From positions 1 to 64,000 of the forward strand of contig JAFAIM010000035.1 in NCBI GenBank assembly GCA_019236735.1: 64,000 nucleotides of DNA, given 5' to 3'. Within the stretch, counting starts at the first letter, position 1. Every line of letters starts with the position of its first letter. The DNA is from Burkholderiaceae bacterium (GTDB taxonomy: Bacteria > Pseudomonadota > Gammaproteobacteria > Burkholderiales > Burkholderiaceae_F). The notes beneath the pieces were generated by a model. It did no database searches. It saw nothing but the letters and a program-made list of their open reading frames with translations, and had not been told where the DNA came from. Positions 1 to 8,621 of the stretch are shown here, piece by piece. The position numbers and the translations under genes were made by a program.

Positions 1-139
1 GAACCCGAGCGCCGCAACACGGGGATTTCGCATGCTTGGAGTTCATGCATGCGAATTACTCCCAAGCGGTCGCAAACGCCCGAGGAGAAAATCTTCCCGA
101 GCGCGTCCGACATCAACAGAATTTCTTTACCCTTCCCGA

Positions 140-512
140 ACTTGGCACCCTCGGTGCCTTCGATCCACAGACCCAGGATGTCTCGCGTGCCGTCCCGCTG
201 CACGCCCAGTGCCAGGTAGATGGCCTTGTTGCGTACCACGGCGTCCTCCCGAATCTTGACCCGCAGGGCATCGAAGAAGACCACCGGGTACATCGGCTCC
301 AGAGGCCTGGCCTGCCAGGCCGTCACTTCTGCCATCACAGCGTCCGTGACCGAGCTGATGAACTCGGGCGAGACTTCCGTGCCGTACTGCTCCCGCAGAA
401 AGCCCTGGATCTCGCGCACCGTCATCCCGCGCGCATACATGGCCACGATCTTGTCGTCGAAGCCGGTGAAGCGGCGTTCGTGCTTCGGGATCAACACCGG
501 CTCGAAGCTGCC
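140..512 (-). pseudogene. IS256-family transposase remnant
   Basis: Read on the minus strand this segment gives the central part of an IS256/Mutator transposase: a run like FTGFDDKIVAMYARGM, then a VSPEFISSVTDAV stretch, then YPVVFFDALRVKIR holding the Asp of the DDE centre, and LGLWIEGTEGAKF. The frame is closed upstream by a TAG at 513-515, so the N-terminal third is missing. Downstream of the GAKF motif (about base 140) the reading frame stays open to the window edge, but the sequence no longer resembles the family. This is therefore a fragment lacking both ends and cannot encode an active enzyme. Bases 516-735 show no recognisable gene and may be further debris. Confidence 0.8.
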
Positions 513-735
513 CTAATCCAAGGGCTCAGGCCTGTGGAGCAGGAACCCCTGCGCGAAGTCGATCCCGATCCGAACCAACTCAGCAAGAACCTCCGATGGT
601 TAGTCTCTACCGGGAGGGCGTCGAACCCTCTGGATTCCAATGAAAGGTTTCCGTCTTCTACACCTGACTTCCCCCTTTCCCAGGCTTATCCTGGCGCGAT
701 GCGGACCACAGCTCATGCTCGTCTGCTTGAAACGA

Positions 736-1818
736 TCAACGTGCGAGGCCGCGCCAGTCCCGAAACAGGTCGATGTCGATGCCGTCCGGATTGTTCAAGT
801 GGCCGGCCCCTGAGCCCGGCTGGTCGGTGAGGCCGTATTGCCAGATGATCTTCTTGCTCTGCCTGTCAATCACGATCACGCGGTGCCGATAGTCGTCGTT
901 CAGGATCACGTCGCCGTTTGGCAGTTCCATGGCCAGCGACGGATGGTTCAGCATCGCCTCGCCGTCCTTGGCGAAGTAGTTCCAGGTCACCCTGCGCTGC
1001 TTCGGATCGAACACGATCACTCGCCCGGGCTTGCTGTAATCGGCGACGATCACCTGGCCGTCGTGGGTCGGCATGGCGTCGGACGGATAGCGCAGTCCGA
1101 ACGCCGGCATGGCCCACACCACCCGGCCGTCCCGCGACAGGCGCGAAACCCAGGCTCCAACGATCTCGGTGACGAGGATGTCGCCGCCTTCCAGCTCGAC
1201 CGCGCCGTTTGGCAGGCCCAGTTGCTTCGGTGGATCGTGGCGGCAGTTGGGATCGTTGCGCCAGTTTGCCTTCCTGCCGCCGAGTCCACCCCACTGCGTC
1301 TTGACCTTTGAGGTCGCTCGGTCCAGGAAAAGGACCCGGCAATTGCGGATGTCGGAGACCAGAATCGTGCCGTCGGTCAGCAGATGCGTGTCGTCCGGGT
1401 AGTTCAGGTAGCCGGGTCCATCTCCGGGAATATCCGCAATCCCGTAGCTCCAGACCAGCTCGCGTCGCTCGTAGTCGACCAGATGGATATCCTGATTGTC
1501 CTCCTCGCTGATCGCCAGAAGGCGCCCGTCGGGCGAGAAGAACACATCGTCGTTGTCGTGATAGGTCTTCAGGTCGGGCGAATCGAACTGCCAGACGATG
1601 CGCTTATCGGGGGTAACCTCGATCAGCCGGTTGTTGCGGCGATCGGCGATCACAACCGGGTACGGCAGCGGCTTGCCCCAGGACGGCGGTGGCGCCTGCG
1701 GGCTGGCCGTGATCGGCGGAGGCGCGGGCGACGCCCGATCGGACGCCAGCAGGGTCAGCGGGAGCGCCGCCAGTATCATGGCGAGCGCGCAGGCCTCGAG
1801 TCGCGAGCTGTGCAGCAT
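736..1818 (-). CDS. exported beta-propeller protein (NHL/arylsulfotransferase-like)
   Basis: The protein has 360 residues from the ATG at 1818, chosen because it places a signal peptide (hydrophobic run ACALAMILAALPLTLLA) right at the N-terminus; an upstream start at 1884 would add 22 charged residues. After a proline-rich linker come repeated blades of the type NNRLIEVTPDKRIVWQF, FFSPDGRLLAISEEDNQDI and GGDILVTEIVGAWVSRL, the pattern of PQQ/NHL-like propellers and arylsulfotransferase-related proteins. No catalytic residues can be assigned. It is the last gene of the cytochrome/NrfD module and lies 77 bases after the diheme cytochrome, so it may be a periplasmic partner of that electron-transfer system. 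The function is inferred only from context. Confidence 0.7.
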   Translation of the reverse strand: MLHSSRLEACALAMILAALPLTLLASDRASPAPPPITASPQAPPPSWGKPLPYPVVIADRRNNRLIEVTPDKRIVWQFDSPDLKTYHDNDDVFFSPDGRLLAISEEDNQDIHLVDYERRELVWSYGIADIPGDGPGYLNYPDDTHLLTDGTILVSDIRNCRVLFLDRATSKVKTQWGGLGGRKANWRNDPNCRHDPPKQLGLPNGAVELEGGDILVTEIVGAWVSRLSRDGRVVWAMPAFGLRYPSDAMPTHDGQVIVADYSKPGRVIVFDPKQRRVTWNYFAKDGEAMLNHPSLAMELPNGDVILNDDYRHRVIVIDRQSKKIIWQYGLTDQPGSGAGHLNNPDGIDIDLFRDWRGLAR

Positions 1819-1895
1819 ATTGTCAGTCAAGTGAGTGGGACACGCGCCGGCAACCTTAAGCACGCTGCGTCCGTTCGGCACCACGGGTGCAAGGG

Positions 1896-3050
1896 TTAGT
1901 AAAACGTCTGTTCGAAACGCGCCTCGACCGGTTGGACCGTAGACGGCGTGCGAATCTGCACTGTGATCTGATACGGCGTGTTGCGCTTGAACTGCACGTA
2001 GTTGCCGAAGCTGGCCAGCTGCGGGATTGGCATCAGCTCCAGCGCCTTGGACCCGCGGTCGGTGACGCCGGCACCGGCCTGCTCGATACGAACCGCGACC
2101 CGCGCGTCAGTGATCATGGCCTGGTTGCCGTGGTCCTGCAACGAGACGTTCACATGGTAGTAATCGGGCCCCTCAGGCACGCCACCGTGCATCGAGCGCT
2201 CGACCGAGCCGCTCGGGTATGTCAGCAGGGACTTGGCCGAGACGATGCCCAGGAACACGTCCATGTTGCCTGAGATCACATGATTCGAGCCTTGCTCAGA
2301 GGCGGTCGCCGCCGACTGCTTCGCGCCCTTGCCCGCCGCTTGCGAACCGGAGGTGTACGTCGGGTCGAACATGTACAGAATCGCGTTCTTAAGTTCCGAA
2401 TCGGTCAGATCGGCCTCGCCGCCACGGGGTGGCATCCCGCCGTGGCCGTGCATAGCCGAACGGACCAGGTAGTTGACCCCCTGCTTCATACGCGGCAGCC
2501 ACGCCTTGCGATCGCCGATCTTCGGGGCACCGTTCAGCCCGGGCTCGTGGCATTTGACGCATTGGGTCTTGACGACCTGCTCGCCGCTGCGCTCCGCGGC
2601 CGCCGCGGTGGTGCTGACCGGCTCGAACCAGTGCCCACCAGACCGGTTCACCATGTACGTGATAGCGCGGCTGATTTCCAAGTCGGTCAGGTTCGGGCTT
2701 CCACCGTGCGCCGGCATACGGCGTATGCCATCCAGCGCGTGCTGGGTCAGACTGGTCAGGCCTTGAGCGGCGCGCTTGCTCCAAGCCGCCTGGTCGCCGA
2801 TCTTCGGCGCCCCGTTGAGGCCGGTGCGGTGGCACCTGGCGCAGACGGCCTCGACCACCTGTTGTCCGCTTTGACCGGCATCGCTGCCCTGTTGGGCATT
2901 CGCAGCCGCCGGGGACTGCATGGCCGGTCCACTGGTTTGTGCCGCGGCAAGCGCCCACACGGGTGCCGCCCCAAGCATGACCGCGCAGAACCATTTCAGG
3001 TGCTTCCGTCCCTGCGCGCAGGGCCCGGCAATGCGAGTTGCGGTACCCAT
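1896..3050 (-). CDS. diheme cytochrome c (two c5-like domains) with C-terminal extra domain
   Basis: This is a 384-residue exported protein; GAGGAGA lies 6 bases before the ATG, supporting the start. After a signal peptide (hydrophobic residues about 20-37) there are two similar cytochrome c5-type domains with heme motifs CARCH (70-74) and CVKCH (164-168), each followed by GLNGAPKIGD and a distal Met region (RMPAHGG, GGMPPRGG). Residues about 262-384 form a separate, probably beta-rich domain containing MHGGVPEGPDYYHVNVSL that I cannot place in a family. It follows the NrfD gene by 38 bases, so it is likely co-transcribed. The probable role is a periplasmic electron carrier accepting electrons from the membrane complex; the partner is unknown. 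Confidence 0.8.
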   Translation of the reverse strand: MGTATRIAGPCAQGRKHLKWFCAVMLGAAPVWALAAAQTSGPAMQSPAAANAQQGSDAGQSGQQVVEAVCARCHRTGLNGAPKIGDQAAWSKRAAQGLTSLTQHALDGIRRMPAHGGSPNLTDLEISRAITYMVNRSGGHWFEPVSTTAAAAERSGEQVVKTQCVKCHEPGLNGAPKIGDRKAWLPRMKQGVNYLVRSAMHGHGGMPPRGGEADLTDSELKNAILYMFDPTYTSGSQAAGKGAKQSAATASEQGSNHVISGNMDVFLGIVSAKSLLTYPSGSVERSMHGGVPEGPDYYHVNVSLQDHGNQAMITDARVAVRIEQAGAGVTDRGSKALELMPIPQLASFGNYVQFKRNTPYQITVQIRTPSTVQPVEARFEQTFY

Positions 3051-3088
3051 GAAGTTCTCCTCGTAAAAACGGACCGGTCAGCGCAGCG

Positions 3089-4264
3089 TCAGGCTGTGGC
3101 CTCTTCGGTCCATGGCGAAACCACTCGAAGCGATATCAGAAGCAGGATGAACGGCACGACAAGGACGGATCCGGCGGCCACCAGCCCTTCGCGCCCGAAC
3201 AGCACCGGGCGATACGCCAGCAGCCCCGTGCCGGTCTTGGAGATTTCCTGCCCGCCGATCACGACGTTGTAGCGCATCGTCAGCACGGCGAACAACACGA
3301 GCACGGCGCTCGTCGTAACCGCGACCACCAGCGCGCGGCCGCCCACGCCGCGCCACACCAGGTAAGTGAGTGTCAGAAGCGGCACCAGGGAGCCGATCCC
3401 GAATTGCAGCACGAAGAAGGGGATGATCAGCGGCCCGGTCACGAACTGCATGATCATCTCGATTCCCTCGCGGCTGCGATAGACCAGGCTCGCGAATTCG
3501 ATGCCCTCGAGCAGCAGTGCCAGGATCAGGAAGCCCCACAGTGTGTACGCCAGCCCTTTGATGCAGCCCAGGTCGATCGCAACCTTGCGCAGCTTGCAGC
3601 TCATAACATAAGCGACGATAACCAGCGCCGTGCCCGAAATCACGGCCGAAAACAGGAAGATGGGCGGCATCAGGTCCGAGCTCCACCACTCCCGCGATTT
3701 CAGTGAACCGAACACGAAGCCGACGTAGCCGTGCAATCCGAACGCGGCCGGAATCCCGATCACCGCCAGCGCGTGAATCCACTTGTGGTCCCAACGCATC
3801 GCCGTCTCGCTCACGTCATCCGAGCCGAGCGCGGCGAGGCGGAACAGCCACCGAGCCGGCCGCCAGCCTGTCTTGCCCAGCTGTACAAGCTGGGGGCGGA
3901 AGACGAACCAGTTTTCGAGCATCAGCAGCAGAACGTAAAAGGCTGCCGCGAAGCCGAAGATCGCAAACGCCGATGTCAAGTGGGGCGTGATCATCGCGTT
4001 GAAAGCCCGCTCGGGATGACCCAGGTGCAGCAGCAGCGGCAGCGGCACGCACACCATCAGGCACAGTGCCATCAGCAGCGAGAACTTGGACACCACCTTG
4101 AACTGCTGCATTCCGAATACGTGGTACAGGCTGGAGACGGTAAATGCGCCCGCCACCAGCCCGGTCAGATAAGGGTAGACGACGATCAACACGGACCATG
4201 GGATGACCGTCTCGTTCGGATACACGTAGCCCGTGAAGGGGGTGGCGTGAAACAGGGGTTCCAC
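3089..4264 (-). CDS. NrfD/PsrC-like polytopic membrane subunit
   Basis: The protein has 391 residues from a GTG start that overlaps the stop of the ferredoxin gene (TAGTG), which indicates translational coupling. It starts VEPLFHATPFTGYVYPNETV and has about nine or ten hydrophobic segments, as in NrfD/PsrC/HybB/TtrC quinone-interacting subunits, with basic cytoplasmic loops such as SLKSREWWSSD. In this family the protein exchanges electrons with the quinone pool and passes them to or from a four-cluster ferredoxin, exactly the gene upstream. No molybdopterin catalytic subunit is encoded nearby, so this looks like a quinone:cytochrome c type module rather than a classical reductase. The reading frame stays open upstream of 4264, but there it only shadows the ferredoxin gene. 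Confidence 0.85.
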   Translation of the reverse strand: MEPLFHATPFTGYVYPNETVIPWSVLIVVYPYLTGLVAGAFTVSSLYHVFGMQQFKVVSKFSLLMALCLMVCVPLPLLLHLGHPERAFNAMITPHLTSAFAIFGFAAAFYVLLLMLENWFVFRPQLVQLGKTGWRPARWLFRLAALGSDDVSETAMRWDHKWIHALAVIGIPAAFGLHGYVGFVFGSLKSREWWSSDLMPPIFLFSAVISGTALVIVAYVMSCKLRKVAIDLGCIKGLAYTLWGFLILALLLEGIEFASLVYRSREGIEMIMQFVTGPLIIPFFVLQFGIGSLVPLLTLTYLVWRGVGGRALVVAVTTSAVLVLFAVLTMRYNVVIGGQEISKTGTGLLAYRPVLFGREGLVAAGSVLVVPFILLLISLRVVSPWTEEATA

Positions 4265-5112
4265 TAGCGCACCTCCTTGTCGATGCCGACATAGAACACG
4301 TTCGGGGCATTGCCGGTTTCCGGCTTCAGCACCTGGACGCGGTTGTCGCGGATGAAGCGGCTCACCACGCTGTCCTTGTCGTTCCGGTCGCCGAACACGC
4401 GCGCCCCAACCGGGCAAACCTCGACGCAGGCGGGCTGGAGGCCCCTGGTGATGCGGTGGTAACACCACGTGCACTTTTCGCTGACACCCTTGACCGGGTC
4501 GAAGAAGCGTGCTCCGTAAGGGCAGGCCTGAACGCAGTACTGGCATCCGATGCAGTACTCCTGGTCGATCAGGACCACGCCGTCCGCAGTCTTGTAGCTG
4601 GCCCCGGTCGGACACACCTGGACACAGGCCGGATGTGTGCAATGGTTGCAAAGCTTCGGAACGAAGAACGCCTTCTCGACCTTGGCGTTCTCGTAGCGGT
4701 TGGCGAAGCGGTACCTGGCTTCGGAGCCGGCCGCCTCGACGTTCACCGGGTCCGCCTGGGTGTCGATGCGGGGCTTCTCTTCGCCTTCCAGGTACACATA
4801 GCGTTCGACCCACGTACGGAAGTGGTGGGCGTCCTGCGCAACGCCGTTCTCGCGCTTGCACGCTTCAACGCATCGGAGGCAGCCGATGCAGCGAGTCGCG
4901 TCGACGCCAAAGGCCCACCGGTGCTTGGTCCAGTCGTATTTCTCTGTTGGAAACGACGCGGGCGCGGCGGGAGCTTGCTTGCCGCTGGACTGACCTCCTG
5001 AAGCAAGCAACGCGCAAGCTCCGGCTGTCGCGCCGACCCGGGCTGCACCGAGTCCCACATCGCGCAGGAAGATCCTGCGGGCTGGGTGCGGGAGGTCGTC
5101 GTTCTTGTTCAT
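4264..5112 (-). CDS. Tat-exported 4x[4Fe-4S] ferredoxin subunit (NrfC/TtrB/HybA-like)
   Basis: The protein has 282 residues from the ATG at 5112, preceded by GAGG; a TTG at 5124 is a poorer start. ARRIFLRDVG (residues 11-20) followed by an Ala/Gly-rich hydrophobic stretch is a twin-arginine type signal, so export to the periplasmic face is likely. The cysteine motifs follow the DmsB/NrfC pattern: CIGCLRCVEAC (75-85), CNHCTHPACVQVCP (155-168), CIGCQYCVQACP (187-198) and CTWCYHR with a later CVEVCP (214-233), enough for four [4Fe-4S] clusters. It lies 8 bases after the hexaheme cytochrome gene and overlaps nrfD, so the three proteins probably form one complex linking cytochrome hemes to quinone. 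Confidence 0.88.
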   Translation of the reverse strand: MNKNDDLPHPARRIFLRDVGLGAARVGATAGACALLASGGQSSGKQAPAAPASFPTEKYDWTKHRWAFGVDATRCIGCLRCVEACKRENGVAQDAHHFRTWVERYVYLEGEEKPRIDTQADPVNVEAAGSEARYRFANRYENAKVEKAFFVPKLCNHCTHPACVQVCPTGASYKTADGVVLIDQEYCIGCQYCVQACPYGARFFDPVKGVSEKCTWCYHRITRGLQPACVEVCPVGARVFGDRNDKDSVVSRFIRDNRVQVLKPETGNAPNVFYVGIDKEVR

Positions 5113-5120
5113 CGGCTGCC

Positions 5121-6101
5121 TCAATGGAAATTCGGGCCGCAGCTCTGGGCCGAAAAGTAGGCGGCGACGCTGCGGATGTCGGCCTCAGCGAGCTTGCCCG
5201 CGATGTCGGACATGATCGGATTCATGCGCTGACCCGTCTGGAACGCCTTGATCGCGGCGATCAGATAGGGTGCGTTCTGGCCCGCCAGCTTCGGCAGCGA
5301 TTGATTGCTCGAACCGCGTCCCGCCTCGCCGTGACAGGCGGCACAGCTCTTTGCCAGATCCGCGATCGCGGGTGGGGCCGCCACGGTCCGCGCCGCAGGC
5401 GCCTTGCAGGCCAGCGCCGAGAAATACGATGCGAGGTTGCGCACATCCGCTTCCTGCAGCGACTGCGCCATCGGGGCCATCATGTTGTTCGCGCGGGCAC
5501 CCACTTTGAACGAGGCCAGCGCGCGCGTCAGGTACGTGGCGCTCTGGCCGGCCAAGTTCGGCCACTCGGGGTTCGGGCTGATGCCGTTGGCGCCGTGGCA
5601 GGCGGCACAGGTTGCGGCGCTGTCGTGGCCGGCGTGCGCGTCGCCCGCGGCCTCGACCGTCGCGCCGATCTTCGGCGCGTGCGGGTTGTGGCATGCAATG
5701 CACTCGAGCCCTGGATAATGGCGGCTGACGACGATCTGGCGGATCGACGTCAGCGGCCGCTCCGCCATCGCCTCGTGGCACTGCGTGCACAGCGCAACCG
5801 TCTTGGCCGGGATCGCCACCTTGGCCTGTGAAGGATGTCCTTGGGCCGCGCCGTGGCAGACCTCACAGATCACCGTCTTGTGCACGTTGCCGGACCATTC
5901 GGTGTGCCGCAGCCCATGGCACGACGTGCAAGCCGCCGGCGTCTGGAATGCGGGTTCGCGGGCAGCGATTTCGGGGACTGAATCGGCGCGGTAGTGTCCG
6001 AATCGATAGAACGAGTCGGCCGTGAGGTACGACTTCGCGTACAACGCGGCAGCGGCGCAAGCCACCATCAATACGACCAGCCGTTTTATATGCTTGGGCA
6101 T
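5121..6101 (-). CDS. hexaheme cytochrome c (tetraheme N-domain fused to c4-like diheme domain)
   Basis: The protein has 326 residues, with an AGGTGGGG ribosome site before the ATG. A single hydrophobic segment (residues about 8-21) is either a signal anchor or a signal peptide. Six heme motifs are visible: CTSCH (58), CEVCH (79), CTQCH (105) and CIACH (134) form a compact multiheme part rich in spare His residues, then CAACH (165) and CAACH (253) start two class I domains with NLAGQSATYL and KLAGQNAPYL, typical of cytochrome c4/c553. This mix of a tetraheme NapC/DsrJ-like part and a c4 part in one chain is unusual. It is the first gene of the ferredoxin-NrfD operon and probably carries electrons between soluble cytochromes and the membrane complex. 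Confidence 0.85.
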   Translation of the reverse strand: MPKHIKRLVVLMVACAAAALYAKSYLTADSFYRFGHYRADSVPEIAAREPAFQTPAACTSCHGLRHTEWSGNVHKTVICEVCHGAAQGHPSQAKVAIPAKTVALCTQCHEAMAERPLTSIRQIVVSRHYPGLECIACHNPHAPKIGATVEAAGDAHAGHDSAATCAACHGANGISPNPEWPNLAGQSATYLTRALASFKVGARANNMMAPMAQSLQEADVRNLASYFSALACKAPAARTVAAPPAIADLAKSCAACHGEAGRGSSNQSLPKLAGQNAPYLIAAIKAFQTGQRMNPIMSDIAGKLAEADIRSVAAYFSAQSCGPNFH

Positions 6102-6371
6102 CTACCCCACCTGCCGGTTCGGGAAGCGTTCCTGGCGATCGGCGCGGGTCGCTTCGGACGACGCTCACGTTAGGCGTTGCAATGCTGCTGAGCATTGACT
6201 ATCGTCAACTCAGCCCGCAGTAATCTACTTTCGACGGCCCTCCATTGCTGGCGTCGCCCTGAATGCGAATCGATTCGCAGCACGCCGGCTGGCCTCACGC
6301 AAGGTCGTCAGAAACAAGACCGCCATGTACAAGTAGCGACAGCGCTCCCCGGGTTCGCAAATTCGTTGCAA
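6102..6371. promoter_or_regulatory. upstream region of the hexaheme cytochrome operon
   Basis: This is a 270-base stretch without a credible gene. It must carry the promoter of the minus-strand cytochrome/ferredoxin/NrfD operon that starts at 6101. A short perfect inverted repeat, TTGAC-TATC-GTCAA, lies at 6195-6208, about 95 bases upstream of the start codon, and could be an operator. No sigma-70 boxes could be placed with confidence. The small open frame on the plus strand here has no ribosome site or family resemblance. Confidence 0.35.
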
Positions 6372-6746
6372 TCATCTGAGTTGAGGGGATACACAGCGGT
6401 TATATAAGCAACTCAATATATTCCCGCCGGACCTTGAGTCGGATAAACCAAATACTCGCTTCAGCGACGCCACCAAAGAAGGTCCGACCGACCCCTCCTG
6501 ACTCGGACCGTGGCAGCGATCGCACGCCACTGCGCGCCAAGTCTTCCAACCTTTCAGGGTATCGACATCTACCCGATCGCCGTCAACCACCCGGTACAAC
6601 GGCGCATCGGACACCGCACCTGCGGCAGCAGAACCGGTCGGCGCCTCCGCGCCGGCGCTGCCGGCACCCTCTGCCCCGACAGATCGCGACGCGGCTGGCC
6701 CGGCCAGAATCGCAGCGGCGCTCAACAAGAATGCGTTCAATTTCAT
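6372..6746 (-). CDS. small monoheme cytochrome c, probably truncated
   Basis: The protein has 124 residues with a GAGGTG ribosome site before the ATG and a clear signal peptide (LNAFLLSAAAILAGPAAS). One heme motif, CDRCHG, lies near residue 79 in the context WRAVACDRCHGPSQEGSVGPSLV, as in small cytochromes attached to dehydrogenases. After GPSLVASLKR the expected distal part with an axial Met and a final helix is replaced by a short unrelated tail ending in an AT-rich stretch (about 6395-6425). No other frame restores it, so the gene looks truncated by a past insertion or deletion. It may be non-functional, or the heme may lack its Met ligand. It lies upstream of, and on the same strand as, the hexaheme operon. 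Confidence 0.6.
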   Translation of the reverse strand: MKLNAFLLSAAAILAGPAASRSVGAEGAGSAGAEAPTGSAAAGAVSDAPLYRVVDGDRVDVDTLKGWKTWRAVACDRCHGPSQEGSVGPSLVASLKRVFGLSDSRSGGNILSCLYNRCVSPQLR

Positions 6747-7608
6747 GGTCCACCTCGCTCGAAAAGCCCGGGTATCCGGGATCGGTTGTGACGCTGTTCC
6801 GGGTGCGGCGCTGTCGTGCCTCTTCGGGATCTGGTGTCACGCCGCTGACCCGATGATGGCTTGTGGTTATACCTGCATCAGCGACGCCTGTTTTTGACGA
6901 TGATCACATCAAGCTCAACTTGCGAGATCGATTCAGTTGGTGGCGAGAATTTTCTGTGATAGCAGCAAGAGGTAATGAGATTGAGCGTCGGTTGAGCGAA
7001 CATTGAGTTGGCAGTAACTCTCGATGCAATGAAGTCTCGTTCGCAATTGGCCTCGTCATTCGGCTGTCTAACCTTGGACTACTGGCCGGCGGATTGCAGC
7101 GCCGGCCTCTGCCAGACCGAGCGTGAGGCTCTCACCTCACTCCGCTCCCATCAGGCAAACACACCGATCATCCCGATCTTCCAATGAGCAAAGAGATCCG
7201 CGCGATCCTGGGAAAGCCGTCCGAAGAAGCGGCCCGCACGGATCTTGTGAGTCTTAAGCGCTGGAACTTCCGCATCACCCAGACCACCAGCGTGTGAGAT
7301 TCACGTATCGAAGCACCGGGTACAGCGCCGATGGTGCGAACCGCCCGTGGTACTCGATCCATCCGCGCTCGAGCACAGCGTGAAGCATCCCTGGAACATA
7401 GCTGAGGCGATGGAGCGGGCCTTCGAGCTGATGCTTCTCGGCAAGTTCCAGCTCGATATGAAGTTGTACAAGACGCGTTGCGCCGGGGCGCACTTCTGGG
7501 GATTTCGGTTGCACTCGCTGGACTCTACAAAAGTCCGATTTGTCTCGCAAGATCAAGTGCTTATTGCACTCAAGAGACGTTCAAGTGCACGAACGGAAAG
7601 GAGCTTAC
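6747..7608. other. gene-poor region with hairpins next to tRNA-Ser
   Basis: No convincing gene is visible in these 860 bases. Part near the cytochrome start must hold its promoter. Two perfect hairpins stand close together: GGCCGGCG-8-CGCCGGCC at 7084-7107 and GTGAGG-6-CCTCAC at 7123-7140. A 37-codon frame from the ATG at about 7183 and longer frames around 7275-7556 on both strands have no ribosome site or recognisable family. The stretch lies directly past the 3' end of tRNA-Ser, a common integration position, and may be the decayed scar of a mobile element; this is inference. Confidence 0.4.
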
Positions 7609-7698
7609 TGGCGGAGGCGGTGAGATTCGAACTCACGAAGGGCGTTAACCCCTGCCGGTTTTCAAGACCGGTGCCTTCAACCACTCGGCCACGCCTCC
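7609..7698 (-). tRNA. tRNA-Ser (anticodon UGA)
   Basis: On the minus strand the sequence folds as a class II tRNA: acceptor stem GGAGGCG/CGCCTCC, D arm GCCGAGTGGTTGAAGGC, anticodon stem-loop CCGGT-CTTGAAA-ACCGG with anticodon TGA, a long variable arm (GGGGTTAACGCCC), and T arm GTGAG-TTCGAAT-CTCAC. The 3' CCA is encoded (7609-7611). The long variable arm and the anticodon identify it as tRNA-Ser reading UCA-type codons. It lies 29 bases after cbbP. Confidence 0.97.
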
Positions 7699-7727
7699 GC
7701 GGCGTGGCAAGAATACACACCCTCACC

Positions 7728-8612
7728 TCACCTGCCGCCGACGGCCTTCCTGCGTCGATCCATCAGTCGCCAGATGAACGGCGTGAAAATCAGCTGCATC
7801 GCCAGCTCCATTTTTCCGCCGGGAGCCACGATCGTGTTCGGGCGCGACATGAAGGAGTCGTGCAGCATCGCGAGCAGGTATTGGAAATCGATGCCCTTGG
7901 GGTTGGCGAAGCGGATCACCAGGAAGCTCTCGTCCGCCGTCGGAATGTCGCGCGCGATGAACGGATCGGAAGTGTCGACCGTCGGAACCCGTTGGAAATT
8001 CACGTGCGTGCGGGTGAATTGTGGACAAATGTAGTGCACATAGTCCGGCATCCGGCGCAGGATCACGTCGGTAACGGCCTCGGTCGAATAGCCTCGCGTC
8101 GCCTTGTCCCGATGGATCTTCTGGATCCACTCCAGATTGATCACGGGAACGACACCGATCAGCAGATCCGGATGGCGCGCGACGTTGACCGATTCGGTCA
8201 CCACCCCGCCGTGCAATCCCTCGTAGAACAGCAGGTCCGTCTCGGACTCGAACGACTCCCATGCGGTGAACGCGCCGGGCTCTTGCCCATACGGTGCGGC
8301 CTCCTCGGGGCTGTGCAGGTATTTGCGATGGCGGCCGTTGCCGGTCTCGCTGTACGTGCGAAACAGCGTCTCCAGCTCGGGAAACAGGTTGGATTCCGGC
8401 CCGAAATGGCTGAAGTGGCCGATCCCGGACTTCTCCTTCTCTTCCATCACCCGACGCATTTCCTTGCGATCGAATCGATGGAAGCTGTCGCCCTCGACCA
8501 CCGCTGCGCGAACGCCCTCGCGACGGAAGATCTTCTCGAAGGTTCGCGTCACCGAGGTCGTTCCGGCTCCGGACGAACCCGTGACCGCGATGATCGGATG
8601 CTTTTCGGACAT
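7728..8612 (-). CDS. cbbP: phosphoribulokinase
   Basis: The protein has 294 residues, the usual length of the octameric proteobacterial enzyme. It phosphorylates ribulose 5-phosphate to ribulose 1,5-bisphosphate, the RuBisCO substrate. The P-loop GSSGAGTTS is at residues 12-20, in the GAGTT form typical of this enzyme, followed by the EGDSFHRFDR segment holding catalytic Asp and Arg residues. It is the last gene of the cbb operon, 9 bases after cbbF. Its cytoplasmic location and role in the Calvin cycle are clear from family and context. Confidence 0.95.
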   Translation of the reverse strand: MSEKHPIIAVTGSSGAGTTSVTRTFEKIFRREGVRAAVVEGDSFHRFDRKEMRRVMEEKEKSGIGHFSHFGPESNLFPELETLFRTYSETGNGRHRKYLHSPEEAAPYGQEPGAFTAWESFESETDLLFYEGLHGGVVTESVNVARHPDLLIGVVPVINLEWIQKIHRDKATRGYSTEAVTDVILRRMPDYVHYICPQFTRTHVNFQRVPTVDTSDPFIARDIPTADESFLVIRFANPKGIDFQYLLAMLHDSFMSRPNTIVAPGGKMELAMQLIFTPFIWRLMDRRRKAVGGR

Positions 8613-8621
8613 GCCGCTCTC

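Noticed and set aside
36-830. Long plus-strand open frame at the window start
   Set aside because: It is antisense to the recognisable IS256 transposase fragment and then to the start of the propeller gene; its protein resembles nothing.
6195-6407. 70-codon plus-strand frame
   Set aside because: No ribosome site, no conserved pattern, and it covers the promoter region and the truncated cytochrome end.
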